64,000 nt of DNA from Archegozetes longisetosus (GCA_018873245.2 JAEMBT020000009.1:8201288-8265287), one strand, 5' to 3'. Counted from the first letter of the stretch, positions 24,330 through 37,258 are shown. Notes: a model not told the origin generated them from the sequence alone. Numbers and translations: made by a program.

Positions 24330-27300
24330 ATGGTCGAAACAAAACTATACCTTACTTTGTTAACTAAAATTTTTTACTGCATCTGTATTATAGGAGTTTG
24401 TGGTATTTATACAAATATACTACCAAATTCAAAAGTAAAGTCACACTTTTAGATATATACTTTTGTGCATAACAAAGATCTTCAATTAGAAACCGTACTA
24501 TAGTTAATTTGAAACATCTATTTTGTTTTGATACACAAAGTTAAGGATTGAGTAGATGTTAATCATGCTTTAACTTATTTATCGTGTTAATAAACTATAG
24601 TCAATAAATAATTTTGGTTTTTAAGTTTTGCCATCGTTCAATTCTATTTTGAACTACAAATAATGTTTTATTTAATGTGCAGCTGTGAACTATTCGTTCA
24701 TAATATAAATAAAGTGACAATCTATAGTCCGTACAGTTGACTAACTTAAATGATATACAGTGAATTATATATTTTTGGTTAACATTGACTTTTGAATTTG
24801 ATAGTATACTGAAAATACTCTTATTATTTGAAGAATAAAATGAGAGTATTTATTACTCAGGACAAAAATCGAATGATTGTTCATCAATTGTGGTTTCAGG
24901 AATCGTCACATACAGAGGATGTAAACAATCTGTTCGAACTAACAGTTTGTCTAATCCAACGAGTAAAAGAAAAATTATTTATACATTTAAGGTATTTAAC
25001 TCTATTAAAGTGATTTATAATCTAAATTTAAGAATTTATTGAAATGAACTGATCCATTGTACTTTAATTACTTAATGAAAGAAAATCAATTTAGATTTAT
25101 TAGAATCTTGTTGAATAGTTCAAATAATTTTGCGAAGATCTTTTAACACCGAATAAAGCTACTTTTCTATTAATTTGTTTTTAAAGGGTATTCCGTTTGG
25201 TGAATCACCTACTGGTCAGTTGAGATTCAAAAAAACAGTACCGAAAATATATTCAAGGCCAACATCTATAGATGCAACAAATTATCGTAATCCATGTATA
25301 CCACTTGTACCTTTGAACTTTCCATTTCCTTCAGGAACTCCTTCAGAAGATTGTCTGTTTCTCAATATATGGACTCCAACACTAAGTAATTCAGCTAATC
25401 TCCCAGTCATGCTTTGGATATATGGTGGATCATTTGTTGTAGGGTCTGGAAGTGAATTAGTATTGACGACATTTAGTCTGAGTAATATGTACGAAGGGAC
25501 TCAGTTATCCTTAAGAGATGTTGTAGTGGTAACTATTAATTATCGTTTGGGTGTTTTCGGATTCTTATTTGGTAATAGTTCTGAAGCTCTGGGAAATGTT
25601 GGTTTATGGGATCAGGCTACAGCTCTTAACTGGACTCGAATTAATATTAAGAATTTTGGTGGAAATCCAGATAATATCTTAATTTTTGGAGAAAGTGCGG
25701 GAAGTATTTCCATTAGTAATCATATTGTATCAAATGTTACTCGAAACATGTTCAAGAAAGCTATTATGCAATCAGGTATTTATATAAAAGTTTCTGAGAA
25801 GAATTTGATTTTCTAGCTCTAAGAGACTAACTATTGAAAATCAAGAGAGAGTTTTGATATATTAGCAACTATAGGTGCGAATAATCAATAAACATTTGAC
25901 AAGAAAGATGAATCCTCATTTTGGCTTCGTATGCCACCTCTTGTTCGTAAGCCTCACTGAGTACTATTTATTGAGCCATATTTTGACCCAAGTTTGTCCA
26001 TCGTCATTTATGCTAGATTTCTTCGAGTGTATATATTAAATAAGGTACTTTAATTTTTATCTTCCAGCTTCTAACGTTTGTATAACATGCAATATAATCC
26101 CTACTGCGAGACCACCGCTTTGTGATTGTAGGGAGGCAAAGTGCAATATTTTGAGGAATCAAGTATGTAGGCATACTGCGGTTCTGTGATATCTCGGACT
26201 TAGCAGTTTCAAGTCCGCATTACAAGATCAACAAACTCACTAAATGAGCTTCTTGCAAATCCTGCATCCGAAAGTTATACTGATAGCAATTTCAACAGCG
26301 AATAAGTTATTTTTACAGTATATTGTCAGTTCTTATTTTAAATTGATTTTATATTTTATGCTTATTTTATTTATTTTACTTTTACAAAGTAAAGGGAGTT
26401 AGGCTTGGTGAGATGGCAATATATTTTTAATCTATATTATATAATTATGAAAGCATTATTTCAAAAATATTCTTAAAGTAATTATATTCTACTCTGTGTT
26501 CTTAGAAAATGTGCATATTGGACAAATAAACAGATATTCATATAATATCTACAATCCAATTAAATGAATGACGATACGAAGTAGCAAGGGACAAAATACT
26601 TATACTTTGAGCTTTCTCCTTTTTTCAATCAGTTAATTGTCACCTGGTCAAAGTTCGTTTAGTCAATTGTTGCTACAAGCCTCTTTACAATGATAAACCC
26701 TTTGTTTGTGGGTTCTATCTGTCTATCTATCTGTCTCTCTTTCTTTCTATCGCCCGATATGCGGTAATGTAAATTTAATCTCACAATTTATTTTATAAAA
26801 TCCAACAACACATAAAGCTGAAATTTGCCAATCTGTACTTATTTCGAGCCCAAATATTCATGATTCTATTGGAGATAATCAAATTGAGAAGTGTTGCCAC
26901 GATAGTCTTTACAAAAATTTATGAAGTGTACAATAAATTTATCTTATACCTCGTAGGTTCTGCTTATCACAAAATAGTATCAAGAGATAAGTATTATTCT
27001 TATGATTTGGCCCGAAGATTTGCATCAAATTCTTCAATATCTAAAACAGGTCGATGTGATGATAATAGGAATTGGATCGCTTGTTTGCGAACAAAGACTG
27101 CATCAGAACTATTAGCTGCTCAAGCAACTGCCATATCGTGGAATCCAAGTAAACCATATTGGAACAGCTGGCTCTTTCCCTTTGTTCCAATGTTCGGGGA
27201 TGAATTCATGCCGATATCTATTCCTCAGGCTATAAAAGAAGGAAATTTCAAATCGAATTTGAATTTACTTATAGGACACAATGAAATGGAAGGTGCATTA

Positions 27301-28052
27301 TTTACAGAATTCATACAACTTATTGCAGGATTATCATCCAGATATGTTACAAGCTTTCAAACACCTATTCCTAATAAAGATATAGTGTTCAGTGATATTA
27401 TGAATCGTTTTATCGACAATAACACGATTGGGGTCTTGATTGCTCAGAAATATACAGAGGGTTTTACTGATACATCAGTCTTGAGAAATCCAAACCCTAT
27501 TCGAAGATCTGCTGTTTATGCATTTGGAGATTATTTCTTAGTTTGTCCAACAATTCTGTTTGGAGGTTATATCAGTAAAAGCTCTAATTTTAAAGGAAAA
27601 GTATTTCAGTATAAACTGACTTACGCTCACAGTCAGTCTATAAGCCATTCTAGTAAATGGGCAAATGTGACACATACTGACGATCTTCCACTTGTTTTTG
27701 GTTTGCCGTTTAAACCTATAGAAAAATTGACCTGGAACCATAATGACAGAAAACTGAGTAAAACAATGATGGATATTTGGACACACTTTGCTAAATATGA
27801 GTCAGTTTGAAATAAATCTGTTTTACTTGATAAACTCATACAGAAATCATTAAATTTTTTTACAGTAAACTTCCAAAAGTTAATGGAAATGATTGGCCTC
27901 CTTACAGTCTCAATAATAATAATAGTGTAAATGCAATTTATATGGAATTACATGCAGCTGGCAATCGATTGGGAAGAATTTTTGTTAATGCTTATGATGG
28001 TAAAGATGATGGATATAACCCTTCCGTTATAGGAAATTGTTTCAACTTTTAG
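24330..28052 (+). CDS. Carboxylesterase/cholinesterase-like, gene 4 (C-terminus shortened)
   Basis: Exons 24330-24402, 24900-24991, 25187-25775, 26957-27800 and 27866-28052 join in phase. Catalytic Ser (GESAG), Glu (HNEMEGA) and His (THTDDLP) are kept. The oxyanion motif is YGGSF, so both the His and the third Gly of HGGG are replaced. In exon 5 a Trp codon (FNFWDD in gene 5) is TAG at 28050-28052, removing the last nine residues; this end is outside the catalytic core, so the gene may still work. It is a mosaic: the 5' flank, exon 1 and intron 1 (with the MITE) are gene 2-like, exon 3 is protein-identical to gene 5, exon 4 up to about 27230 is identical to gene 3, and the rest of exon 4 is gene 5-like. 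Confidence 0.8.
24420..24804. mobile_element. MITE in intron 1 of esterase gene 4
   Basis: Orthologous in position and sequence to the element at 8900-9286 in gene 2 (same inverted ends, CTACCAAATTCAAAAG... to ...GAATTTGATAG, flanked by TATA). Its absence from genes 1, 3 and 5 ties the 5' end of gene 4 to gene 2. Confidence 0.75.
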
Positions 28053-29239
28053 GATGATATTATACGAGGACAATTTTGACTAGATTAAAAACTTCTTACG
28101 CATCCCTTGCTAATCAAATAACTTAACATGAATTTCAAAAATTTTGTTTAAAACTTGAATCAATCATTTAACCGAGAATTTAGTTTTTCGATTAGAAAAT
28201 CGTTCTTATATTAAAGTTTCTCTTAGATTTAAATCATAGATTAGACTAATGTTCTATTTTTTACATTGTACAACTTTTTTTAATGCGATTGCACATCCAT
28301 TTTTAGTATAAACCTTGGCTTAGTACTTTCTTTATTTCTACCAGAATCGTGCTCACTATTACAATTACATTCATGAAAACAATATAAACATAACTCAGAG
28401 TTAAAACTAAAGAATAAAAAGTTTAGTCTACTTAGCGTGTTACAATAGTTATACATATAATTAGTTTAAAATTAAAATGCTTGTAAACCCTAGATTGAAT
28501 TCTAAGATGAAGTTAGATGACAGAAATTTAAGGTAAAGGCTTAACCTTAATCCAGTGCCTGATCATCATGTATTGAGTCATATAACTACATTTTTTAGCT
28601 GTGATCGCTTTTTCTCCCTTTTAATTACATATAATAAAACTCTAAAATATGTTTGGGTTCAAGAGATTCACTTTTTTGCATTCTAAACTTTAATTGAAGT
28701 TCCAGAATTATCGTAAATTACCTTGAAGTGATAAATTTATGCAGGTAATTCTGAATACTTCACACACTCATCAATGATTTCCATATTACAACCATTAGTG
28801 GTGTGAATTTCAATAATCATCTTCTTTAATCGTGAATATTGAAGATTTATTTTAATTTCAGTATAATTTTAATTGAAAATGTTTATGTTAAATCGTTGAA
28901 ATCATAATGAAATTTGCTTCTACTTGAATGTTACAAACTGTAAAATCTTCGACCATATTTACAGATTTCTATATCTTCCGTTAGTTGTACCTCCACTTTA
29001 GTCTGGAGTGAGTCATTTTTACTCAACAGAACAGCATTTTCTCGATAAACTTTAATGACAGATAATTTTAAATGTTTATTTCATTTAATTTTTCTAATTT
29101 AATTCTTAGTCACATCAATAGCTTGATATAACACAAAAAGGCATAAAAACTTCAATATCAAGTTTATCGAACAAAAGAAAAATATGATAAATACTTTATT
29201 CAATTCTGGGGAATATTAATAGATTCGCTCGAGAGATAA
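28053..29239. other. 3' flank of esterase gene 4
   Basis: Homologous to the 3' flank of gene 5, which is split by a hAT element (35128-35341 plus 37259-38230). It contains the unoccupied GCGATTGC site (28285-28292) that marks where that hAT inserted. No gene seen. Confidence 0.75.
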
Positions 29240-31010
29240 AATATTTAACTAATAAAATACGTTGAATGTAATATTCTGTATGGAGCTCAATATTTTTTTA
29301 ATTGAAACATCAAAATATCAATGGTTTTTATTACAATGACACATGAAATGATAGCATGTAAGGAGTCGAAAATAGTACCGTCGACAGATAAAAGTTATGT
29401 ATTTGTCATCACTAAAGATGCAGAAGAGTTGATAAACCTAAGGGCTCAACAACTCATTGAGATCTGCATTACTTTTAGTGATATTAATCGATAAACGAAT
29501 ACTTAAAAGATTATTTTAGAACTTTGATAAAATAGAATTTGACTCATCTTTGTATTAAGTTAGTTGAGTCAATGCCACATTGGTTACAAGAAGTGATAGC
29601 TCGAGAGGACAGTCAAACTCATCATTAAAATTATTTAAATTAAATCACAGTTGACTGTTGAACTATTTTGATTGAAATAGTTTGATATATTTTATCAGTA
29701 GCTTTCATTCTATGACTTATTGCATTTCTTATGAATATCAAATGAACTGATTTCAGTTACGAATAACATTATTACTTATATTATGCTTTTCAATTACTGA
29801 GTAATTTCATAATTTGACTCTATAAACTTATAGTTTCAATTTCTGTCTCGTCCCTCTTATCTTATCCAAACGCATCAGAGATTAATCCGGGATCTACGCA
29901 TAACTTTTTTCGACCGACTGTACTTCCCCTCACCTGAACTGAAATACAAAGCTTAGACTTTAGAACTAAATGTAAGAAAATTTTAAGATATGAAAATAGG
30001 CTGTAATTGTTGAGTTAAATAATTTGTTTAGAAATGAAGTATATAATGGAACAAAGAGATGACTAAATAACATTTGTTATAAACTACAATTGAATAATGA
30101 GTTTTATGTGATATCTATAGTCAATGTGGTTAACATTATTCTATATTTGATACTATGAAGAAATGATTGACACAATCTAGATTTCATTTCAACATATCAG
30201 GTGGCTATATTTTAGGTTTCTAGAGCTTTAAGCATTCCATAAATCGTTTATAGTTAAAATATATTTGAAACACTATTCACATGATAGCTCTCTTTTCATT
30301 TACGATTTTAGTTCAAATAATTTTTGCACTCTTGAAAAAATATTTAAATTATATAGTTTTGGGATTACATGAAAGTAAATTATTTTCTTTAAAATTTGCT
30401 GAGATTATGTGTTTAATAGAAATTTTGAATCAAACTCATAAAGAGAGTTCATAAAATATATTTCTAATTAAGGTTACATTGTTTACGAAAATCAAAATTT
30501 TTTTAGATTATTTTAATATATTTTTTCTGAAATATTTTTGATTATTCTAATAGTGTTGTGGACTAATTAAATGGAATGTAATCAAATGCAATTTAGTAAC
30601 ATTTGCTACATAAACTAATGTGAAACTATAATCTCACTTTACTATTTATTACTAGAGCATTACCAAAAGTCGATTTGAAAAGTTGAAAAAAGTCGACTAC
30701 AACAGTCGATGAAAAAAGTTGAAAAATGTCGAAAAAATTCAGCTAAATAAAGTGAAATAACAGTCATAAAAAGTTGAAAAAAGTCCTTAATTAGAATATT
30801 TTTATGGATACATTCATTTACTAAACTTAGGGGTCAAATATTTTCAATAAAAGTAAAAAAAAAGTCAAAATTCGTGTTTAGTCATTTTCGACTTTTTGCC
30901 TTTAAAGTCAAAAAAGTCAAACGCAATGCTCTATTTATTACCTATAATTTTGATAAATCTCTGACTACAGATACTGACTGAATGTGTCTAACACTTACGC
31001 TAAAAATTAA
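29240..31010. repeat. Segmental duplication block upstream of esterase gene 5
   Basis: Copy of 21890-23390 with a MITE inserted at 30653-30933 and more divergence after about 30300. Part of the esterase unit repeated every 7 to 9 kb. Confidence 0.8.
30653..30933. mobile_element. hAT-type MITE with 8-bp target duplication
   Basis: 281 bases starting TAGAGCATTAC and ending GCAATGCTCTA, flanked by TTTATTAC on both sides (30645-30652 and 30934-30941). The paralogous blocks at 14068 and 23309 carry one TTTATTAC and no insert. The inside is rich in AAAAGTCGA/AAGTTGAAAAA repeats and has no coding capacity. Confidence 0.88.
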
Positions 31011-31703
31011 AGGGTCTCTCAATAGTAACTCAAACGATTGCTCTTTAGTAACTGATAAATATGAGCCAAGGTTTGAAATTAAAAATATTGAGTCAATTTT
31101 TACAGTATAGAAACTTAATTGGCAATCCCTTAGAAAATGACGCTTTTTTGAACGTTTTTTCTGTTTTCAAGCAAATAATCTTTTTACTGATGGTACAGTT
31201 CAATTATCATAAAATTCTGTGTCCAGTAGTTTTTGCTTTTAAAGATTAAAATGTCTCAAAATAGAGTAAATTTTGAGCTAGATTTCATTAAAAATTATTG
31301 AGACACTGCTAAAGGTTGCCAAGTCAAATTAAACATCTCTGTGTTCAATCAACTTTTTGTAGAGTTAACCCTAAACATGAACTTCAGAAAGATAGTTTTT
31401 CAAATAAGAAGTATTTTGTTACAGATTTATAAATTTTATAGTATTAGTACGTTTTATTAAATGTATTAAGTGTTTTGAAACATAAAATTAATTTGTTTTA
31501 AGACATCAATGCGGAAGATATTTTAAATTATTCTCAATTATTTTTAAATTTACTAAAGCATTAACCTAAAATAAGTCTTTATTAATTAACAAATCCAGTT
31601 GTGTACTAGTGATATAGTAAATAATCATTTGTTCACATCTCATTAACGAACACATTTTTGCCAAATGTTTTAAACGTCAACTGGTATTTTCAAACGGGAT
31701 AAG

Positions 31704-31711
31704 TATTAAAG
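31704..31711 (+). promoter_or_regulatory. Weakened TATA box of esterase gene 5
   Basis: TATTAAAG, against TATAAAAG in the nearly identical gene 3 promoter, 86 bases before the ATG at 31790. This single change could lower expression (inference). Confidence 0.4.
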
Positions 31712-31789
31712 CTTTAGAATTTCGAATTGGTACCAAACTGAACTCATCTAGTAGGCTTTCATTTTAAGATATCTACTAAGTATTCGTAA

Positions 31790-34700
31790 ATGATTAAATC
31801 GAAATTATACCTTTCCTTTCTAACTAAAATTTTTTACTGCCTCTGTATTACGGGTGTTTGCGGTATTTATACAATATATAATATATTAAAATACCCTCAT
31901 TACTTAAAAAATAAAATCACCGTATTTATTACTCAGGACGAATATCAAGTGATTGTTCATCGATTGTGGTTTCAGGAATCGTCACTTACAGAGGATGTAA
32001 GCAATCTGTTCGAACTAAAAGTTTGTCTAATCCGACGAGTAAAAGAAAAACTATTTATACATTTAAGGTATTTGAATCTATTAAAGTGGTGCATATTCTA
32101 AAATTAAAGAACTTATTGAAATGAGCTCATTCATTGGTCATTAGACTCAAGAGAAAATCAGATTTAGATTTATTTGAAACTCGTTGAATAATTAAAATAA
32201 TTTTGCGAAGATCTTTGAACACCGAATAAAGTTACTTTTCTATTAATTTGTTTTTAAAGGGTATTCCATTTGGTGAATCACCTACTGGTCAGTTGAGATT
32301 CAAAAAAACAGTACCGAAAATATATTCAAGGCCAACATCTATAGATGCAACAAATTATCGTAATCCATGTATACCACTTGTACCTTTGAACTTTCCATTT
32401 CCTTCAGGAACTCCTTCAGAAGATTGTCTGTTTCTCAATATATGGACTCCAACACTAAGTAATTCAGCTAATCTCCCAGTCATGCTTTGGATATATGGTG
32501 GATCATTTGTTGTAGGGTCTGGAAGTGAATTAGTATTGACGACATTTAGTCTGAGTAATATGTACGAAGGGACTCAGTTATCCTTAAGAGATGTTGTAGT
32601 GGTAACTATTAATTATCGTTTGGGTGTTTTCGGATTCTTATTTGGTAATAGTTCTGAAGCTCTGGGAAATGTTGGTTTATGGGATCAGGCTACAGCTCTT
32701 AACTGGACTCGAATTAATATTAAGAATTTTGGTGGAAATCCAGATAATATCTTAATTTTTGGAGAAAGTGCGGGAAGTATTTCCATTAGTAATCATATTG
32801 TATCAAATGTTACTCGAAACATGTTCAAGAAAGCTATTATGCAATCAGGTATTTATATAAAAGTTTCTGAGAAGAATTTGATTTTCTAGCTCTAAGAGAC
32901 TAACTATTGAAAATCAAGAGAGAGTTTTGATATATTAGCAACTATAGGTGCGAATACTCAATAGTCATTTGACAAGAAAGATGATCCATATTTTGGCATC
33001 TTATGCCACCCGTCATTTTGTAAACCTCACTTAGTAGTATTTATTGAACTATATTTTGACCCAAGTTTGTACATCGTCATTCATGCTAGATTGTTTCGAG
33101 TGCATATATTAAGTAAGGTTCTTTAATTTCTATCTTCCACTTATAAAGTTTGTATGACATGCATTATAATCCCTACCGCGAGACGACCGCTTTGTGATTG
33201 TGGGTAGGCAAAAGGCTATAATTTGAGGAATCGAGTATGTAAGTATACTGCGTTGCTATGATATCCCGAATTTGTCAGCTTCAAGTTCGATTAAAAGATC
33301 AACAAACTCAATGAATGAGATTTCTTGCAAGTCTTGCATCCGAAAGTTACACTGATAACAAAGTGAATGAATTGCTTTTACAGTATATTATCAGTTCTTA
33401 TTTTAAATTAAATTTATATTTTATGCTTGTTTTATTTAATTTATTTGTTTTACTTTTATGCAGTTAAGGGAGTCAGAGTTAGCGAGAGAAGAATATATTT
33501 TTAATCTATATTATATAATTACGAAAGGACTATTTCAAAAATATTCTCAGAGTAATTATGTTCTACTCTATATCTTCTTAAAAGATATTCATATTGGACA
33601 AACAAACATATATTCGTATAATATCTACAATCAAATTAGATGAATGACGGTGCGGAGTAGCAAGGAGCCAAAGTTATATTTCGAGCCTTTTCCTTTTTCA
33701 ATCAGTTAGTTATTACCTGGTTCGTTTAGTTAAATATTGATACAAGCCTCTTTTCAATGGTAAACTCTTGCTTCTGGGTACTCTGTCCATCTTTCTGCCG
33801 TTCTCTCACTCATTCCCTCACCTAGTGAGCTGTAATATAAATTAAATCTCAGAATAAAAACCCATCAAGACATATAAAGCTGAAAATTGCCCATCTGCAC
33901 GTATTTCAGGCACAAATATGATTCTATTGAAAGAATCAAACCAAACCTCTGTAATCTGTACAGAACCCATAAAAAGCATAATATGTCTATTCTACATCAC
34001 ACAGGTTCTGGTTATTTCAAAATATTGTCAAGAGATAAATATTATTCATATGAATTGGCCCGAAGATTCGCATCAAATTCTTCAATATCTAAAACCGGTC
34101 GCTGTGATGATGATAGAAATTGGATCGCTTGTTTGCGAACAAAAACTGCATCAGAACTAATAGCTGCTCAAGCAACTGCCATATCGTGGAATCCAAGTCA
34201 ACCAGTTTTAGTCTCATGGATTGCACCCTTTGTACCAATGTTCGGAGATGAATTCATGCCGATATCTATTCCTCAGGCTATAAAAGAAGGAAATTTCAAA
34301 TCGAATTTGAATTTACTTATAGGACACAATGAAATGGAAGGTGCATTATTTACAGAATTCATACAACTTATTACAGGACTATCATCCAGATATGTTACAA
34401 GCTTTCAAACACCTATTCCTAATAAAGATATAGTATTCAGTGATATTATGAATCGTTTTATCGACAATAACACGATTGGGGTATTGATTGCTCAAAAATA
34501 TACAGAAGGTTTTACTGATACATCGGTCTCGAGAAATCCAAACCCTATTCGAAGATCTGCTGTTTATGCGCTTGGAGATTATTTCTTAGTTTGTCCGACA
34601 ATTCTGTTTGGAGGTTATATCAGTAAAAGTTCTAATTTTAAAGAAAAAGTATTTCAGTATAAACTGACTTACGCTCACAGTCAGTCTATAAGCCATTCCA

Positions 34701-35127
34701 GTAAATGGGCAAATGTGACACATACTGACGATCTTCCACTTGTCTTTGGTTTGCCATTTAAACCTATAGAAAAATTGACCTGGAACCGTAATGACAGAAA
34801 ATTGAGTAGAATAATGATGGATATTTGGACACATTTTGCTAAATATGAGTCAGTTTGAAATAAATCTGTTTTACTTGATAAACTCATACAGAAATCATTA
34901 AATTTTTTTACAGTAAACTTCCAAAAGTTAATGGAAATGATTGGCCTCCTTACAGTCTCAATAATAATAATAGTGTAAATGCAATTTATATGGAATTACA
35001 TGCAGCTGGCAATCGATTGGGAAGAATTTTTGTTAATGCTTATGATGGTAAAGATGATGGATATAACCCTTCCGTTATAGGAAATTGTTTCAACTTTTGG
35101 GATGATATTATACGAGGACAATTTTGA
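31790..35127 (+). CDS. Carboxylesterase/cholinesterase-like, gene 5
   Basis: Exons 31790-31862, 31976-32067, 32260-32848, 34005-34848 and 34914-35127 join in phase to 603 residues and end ...RGQF. A signal peptide is followed by GIVTYRG and GIPFGESPTG. The catalytic motifs GESAG, HNEMEGA and THTDDLP are present; the oxyanion motif is YGGSF, as in gene 4. Exons 1-2 and intron 1 are near-identical to gene 3, but from about 32213, within intron 2, the sequence switches to near-identity with gene 4 (GATCTTTGAACACCGAATAAAG against GATATTTTCGCACCTAATAG), and exon 3 is protein-identical to gene 4. Last complete esterase of the array; a hAT element sits 214 bases after its stop. Confidence 0.87.
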
Positions 35128-35341
35128 CTAGATTAAAAACTTCTTACGCATCCCTTGCTAATCAAATAACTTAACATGAATTTCAAAAATTTTGTTTAAA
35201 ACTTGAATCAATCATTTAACCGAGAATTTAGTTTTTCGATTAGAAAATCGTTCTTATATTAAAGTTTCTCTTAGATTTAAATCATAGATTAGACTAATGT
35301 TCTATTTTTTACATCGTACAACTTTTTTTTAATGCGATTGC

Positions 35342-37250
35342 TAAGGTCGCGACTTTTGTGAACTTAAAATACCATTTTAGATCTAAAAATGTGAAACAAA
35401 AACAAGTCTAATGTGAACTAAAAATGTGAACCAAAAATGTCTCTATTTTTTCAAGAAATTGACAAAACCATCACTTTTTCGTAGCAAATTTAAATTTACA
35501 TGAGTAAAGAACATATCATTGAGATTTTCTTCGAGTAAACGCGTACGATTTGAGCGAAAAAAGTATTTATATTGCGAAAAACTTCTTTCAACATCACAAT
35601 TTGTTACAGGCGCGTATCGGAATAGTGATCTTTCGTTAGCTGCTAAATCAATATCTAATTTAACGCTTTCATCCCCGTTTAATATTCGTGCAATATTTTT
35701 GATTGTAGAATAACCAGGATTCTCGTTTAAAGCACTTTCGAGCTTTTGATACGCAATTTTTCCCGAATTTCCTTCGAGTGATATTAATTTTTCTCGTGTC
35801 TGTTCAATGAGTCCTACGCTCTCACTTATTTGAAGATCTCTGAATTCTAGAATGCTTATCGCATCAACAAGACTAGTAAAGTGAGCGTTAATATATGACA
35901 ATTGGTTTATTAATGCCGGCTCTTTAAGACATTCCTGCGCCTCTTTAATACATTGTGCGTCTTCAATATCAAACTTTTTAAAAACAGTGCTAATAGTCTC
36001 GTAATGTTCAGCGTAATATTTCGCTGCAGATAACCACGTTCCCCATCTTGTGAGAATCGGTTTTGGTGGTATAGCTAAATTTGGTGCATGTAGTTTAAAC
36101 TCATTTATTCTTTTCTGACTTTTTGAGAACATTTCTTTTCCCGCGTTAATTAGCTTGTTCACATCTTTGTAATACCCTCTTATACTATCGGACACGTTAT
36201 GCAAAGCATGTGCCAAACAAGTGAGATGAACCAATTTAGGGTACATATGTTGCATTAATTTTCCCAATTTCAACATGTATTTGGCTCTATCTGTCAGAAG
36301 AAGCAAAACCTTACTGTACTGTATATTACCATCAAAAAGAGTAGTTAAGAGTTTGACACATTTCAGCAGAATTATTCCGAGATATAAATGAACTTTTTAG
36401 TAAATAACGCTTTGATGTATTTTCTATGTCCATTGAGCCGACTATAATGTCTGACGAGAATCTGCAGATTCATCAATAGAGAGCCAAATATATTTATCCT
36501 TTAACTCAACTTTTATTTTTGACATAACCTGTAATACAACTCTTAATTAAATTTAAAACAAAATTAATTATAAATTTACTTCGTTTTTGATGTCGTTTAA
36601 GTAATTTTTGCGTATTGTTGTCGAATCAGGAGTTTTATGATTTGTGAACTCTTCGAGGAAATCACAAAACCACTCGTTGCGCAACTTTTCGGGAGCGATA
36701 TCTGCTCCTATTAGAGCGACAGCTAATTTATAGTTATAGTCTGACTTTTTTTACCATTGATGTACTAATGAATTCTTGTTTAGCTTTAATAAGCTTTAAT
36801 GCATTTGAATGTGTTTGTGAGCCCACATGTCTCTCGATGTCATACGTTCGCTCAGTATTTCTGACCTCTTTATTGTATGCCTGACAAAACAATACTTTGC
36901 CATCAGTTGTAAATACATCGCCAAACTTCTTCACATATTCTTTTAATTTTGTTGACTTATTTGGTTTAGTTTTAGGCATTTTTAAATCACAGAAAATATA
37001 TCACAAAATTTGCTTAAGCTTAAAAATTGCAAATGAATGCAAAACAATAATTTGGGGTGAATTTCTATATTTTGTACAAAATATGGAAAGTTCACAAAAA
37101 ATGTGAACTAAAGAGTGAAATGTGAGCTAATGTGAAATAATGTGTAGGCGCAGAATGACTTGTTTTTATGTGATTCGAACACATACTTAACTCCTGACTC
37201 GATATAGAACTTAGTTAAAGATATTATTTTTCACCAAAGTCGCGACCTTA
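35342..37250 (-). mobile_element. hAT element (CGGBP1-like transposase), with empty-site proof
   Basis: 1909 bases with ends TAAGGTCGCGACTTT and AAAGTCGCGACCTTA, flanked by GCGATTGC on both sides (35334-35341 and 37251-37258). The paralogous 3' flank of esterase gene 4 has one GCGATTGC (28285-28292) and is otherwise continuous. It carries a decayed transposase on the minus strand (35443-36979). Confidence 0.92.
35443..36979 (-). pseudogene. hAT transposase, CGGBP1-like, frameshifted
   Basis: From ATG at 36979 the protein starts with a basic stretch and a BED/CGGBP1-type finger (VLFCQAYNKEV, histidines in ERHVGSQTH). The second Cys of the finger is Tyr. The frame then shifts at an A7 run near 36747 (...MVKK to SDYNYKLAVAL). 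An intron with GT-AG ends follows (about 36538-36589), then WLSIDESADSR, where the frame shifts again. It shifts once more just before LFDGNIQYSK near 36340. The last part (36306-35443) is open and holds the hAT core (LTCLAHALHN, LTRWGTWLSA) and the C-terminal dimerisation motif (NCDVERSFSQYK). Three shifts make it non-functional unless they are sequencing errors; the one in the A7 run is the most suspect. Confidence 0.8.
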
Positions 37251-37258
37251 GCGATTGC

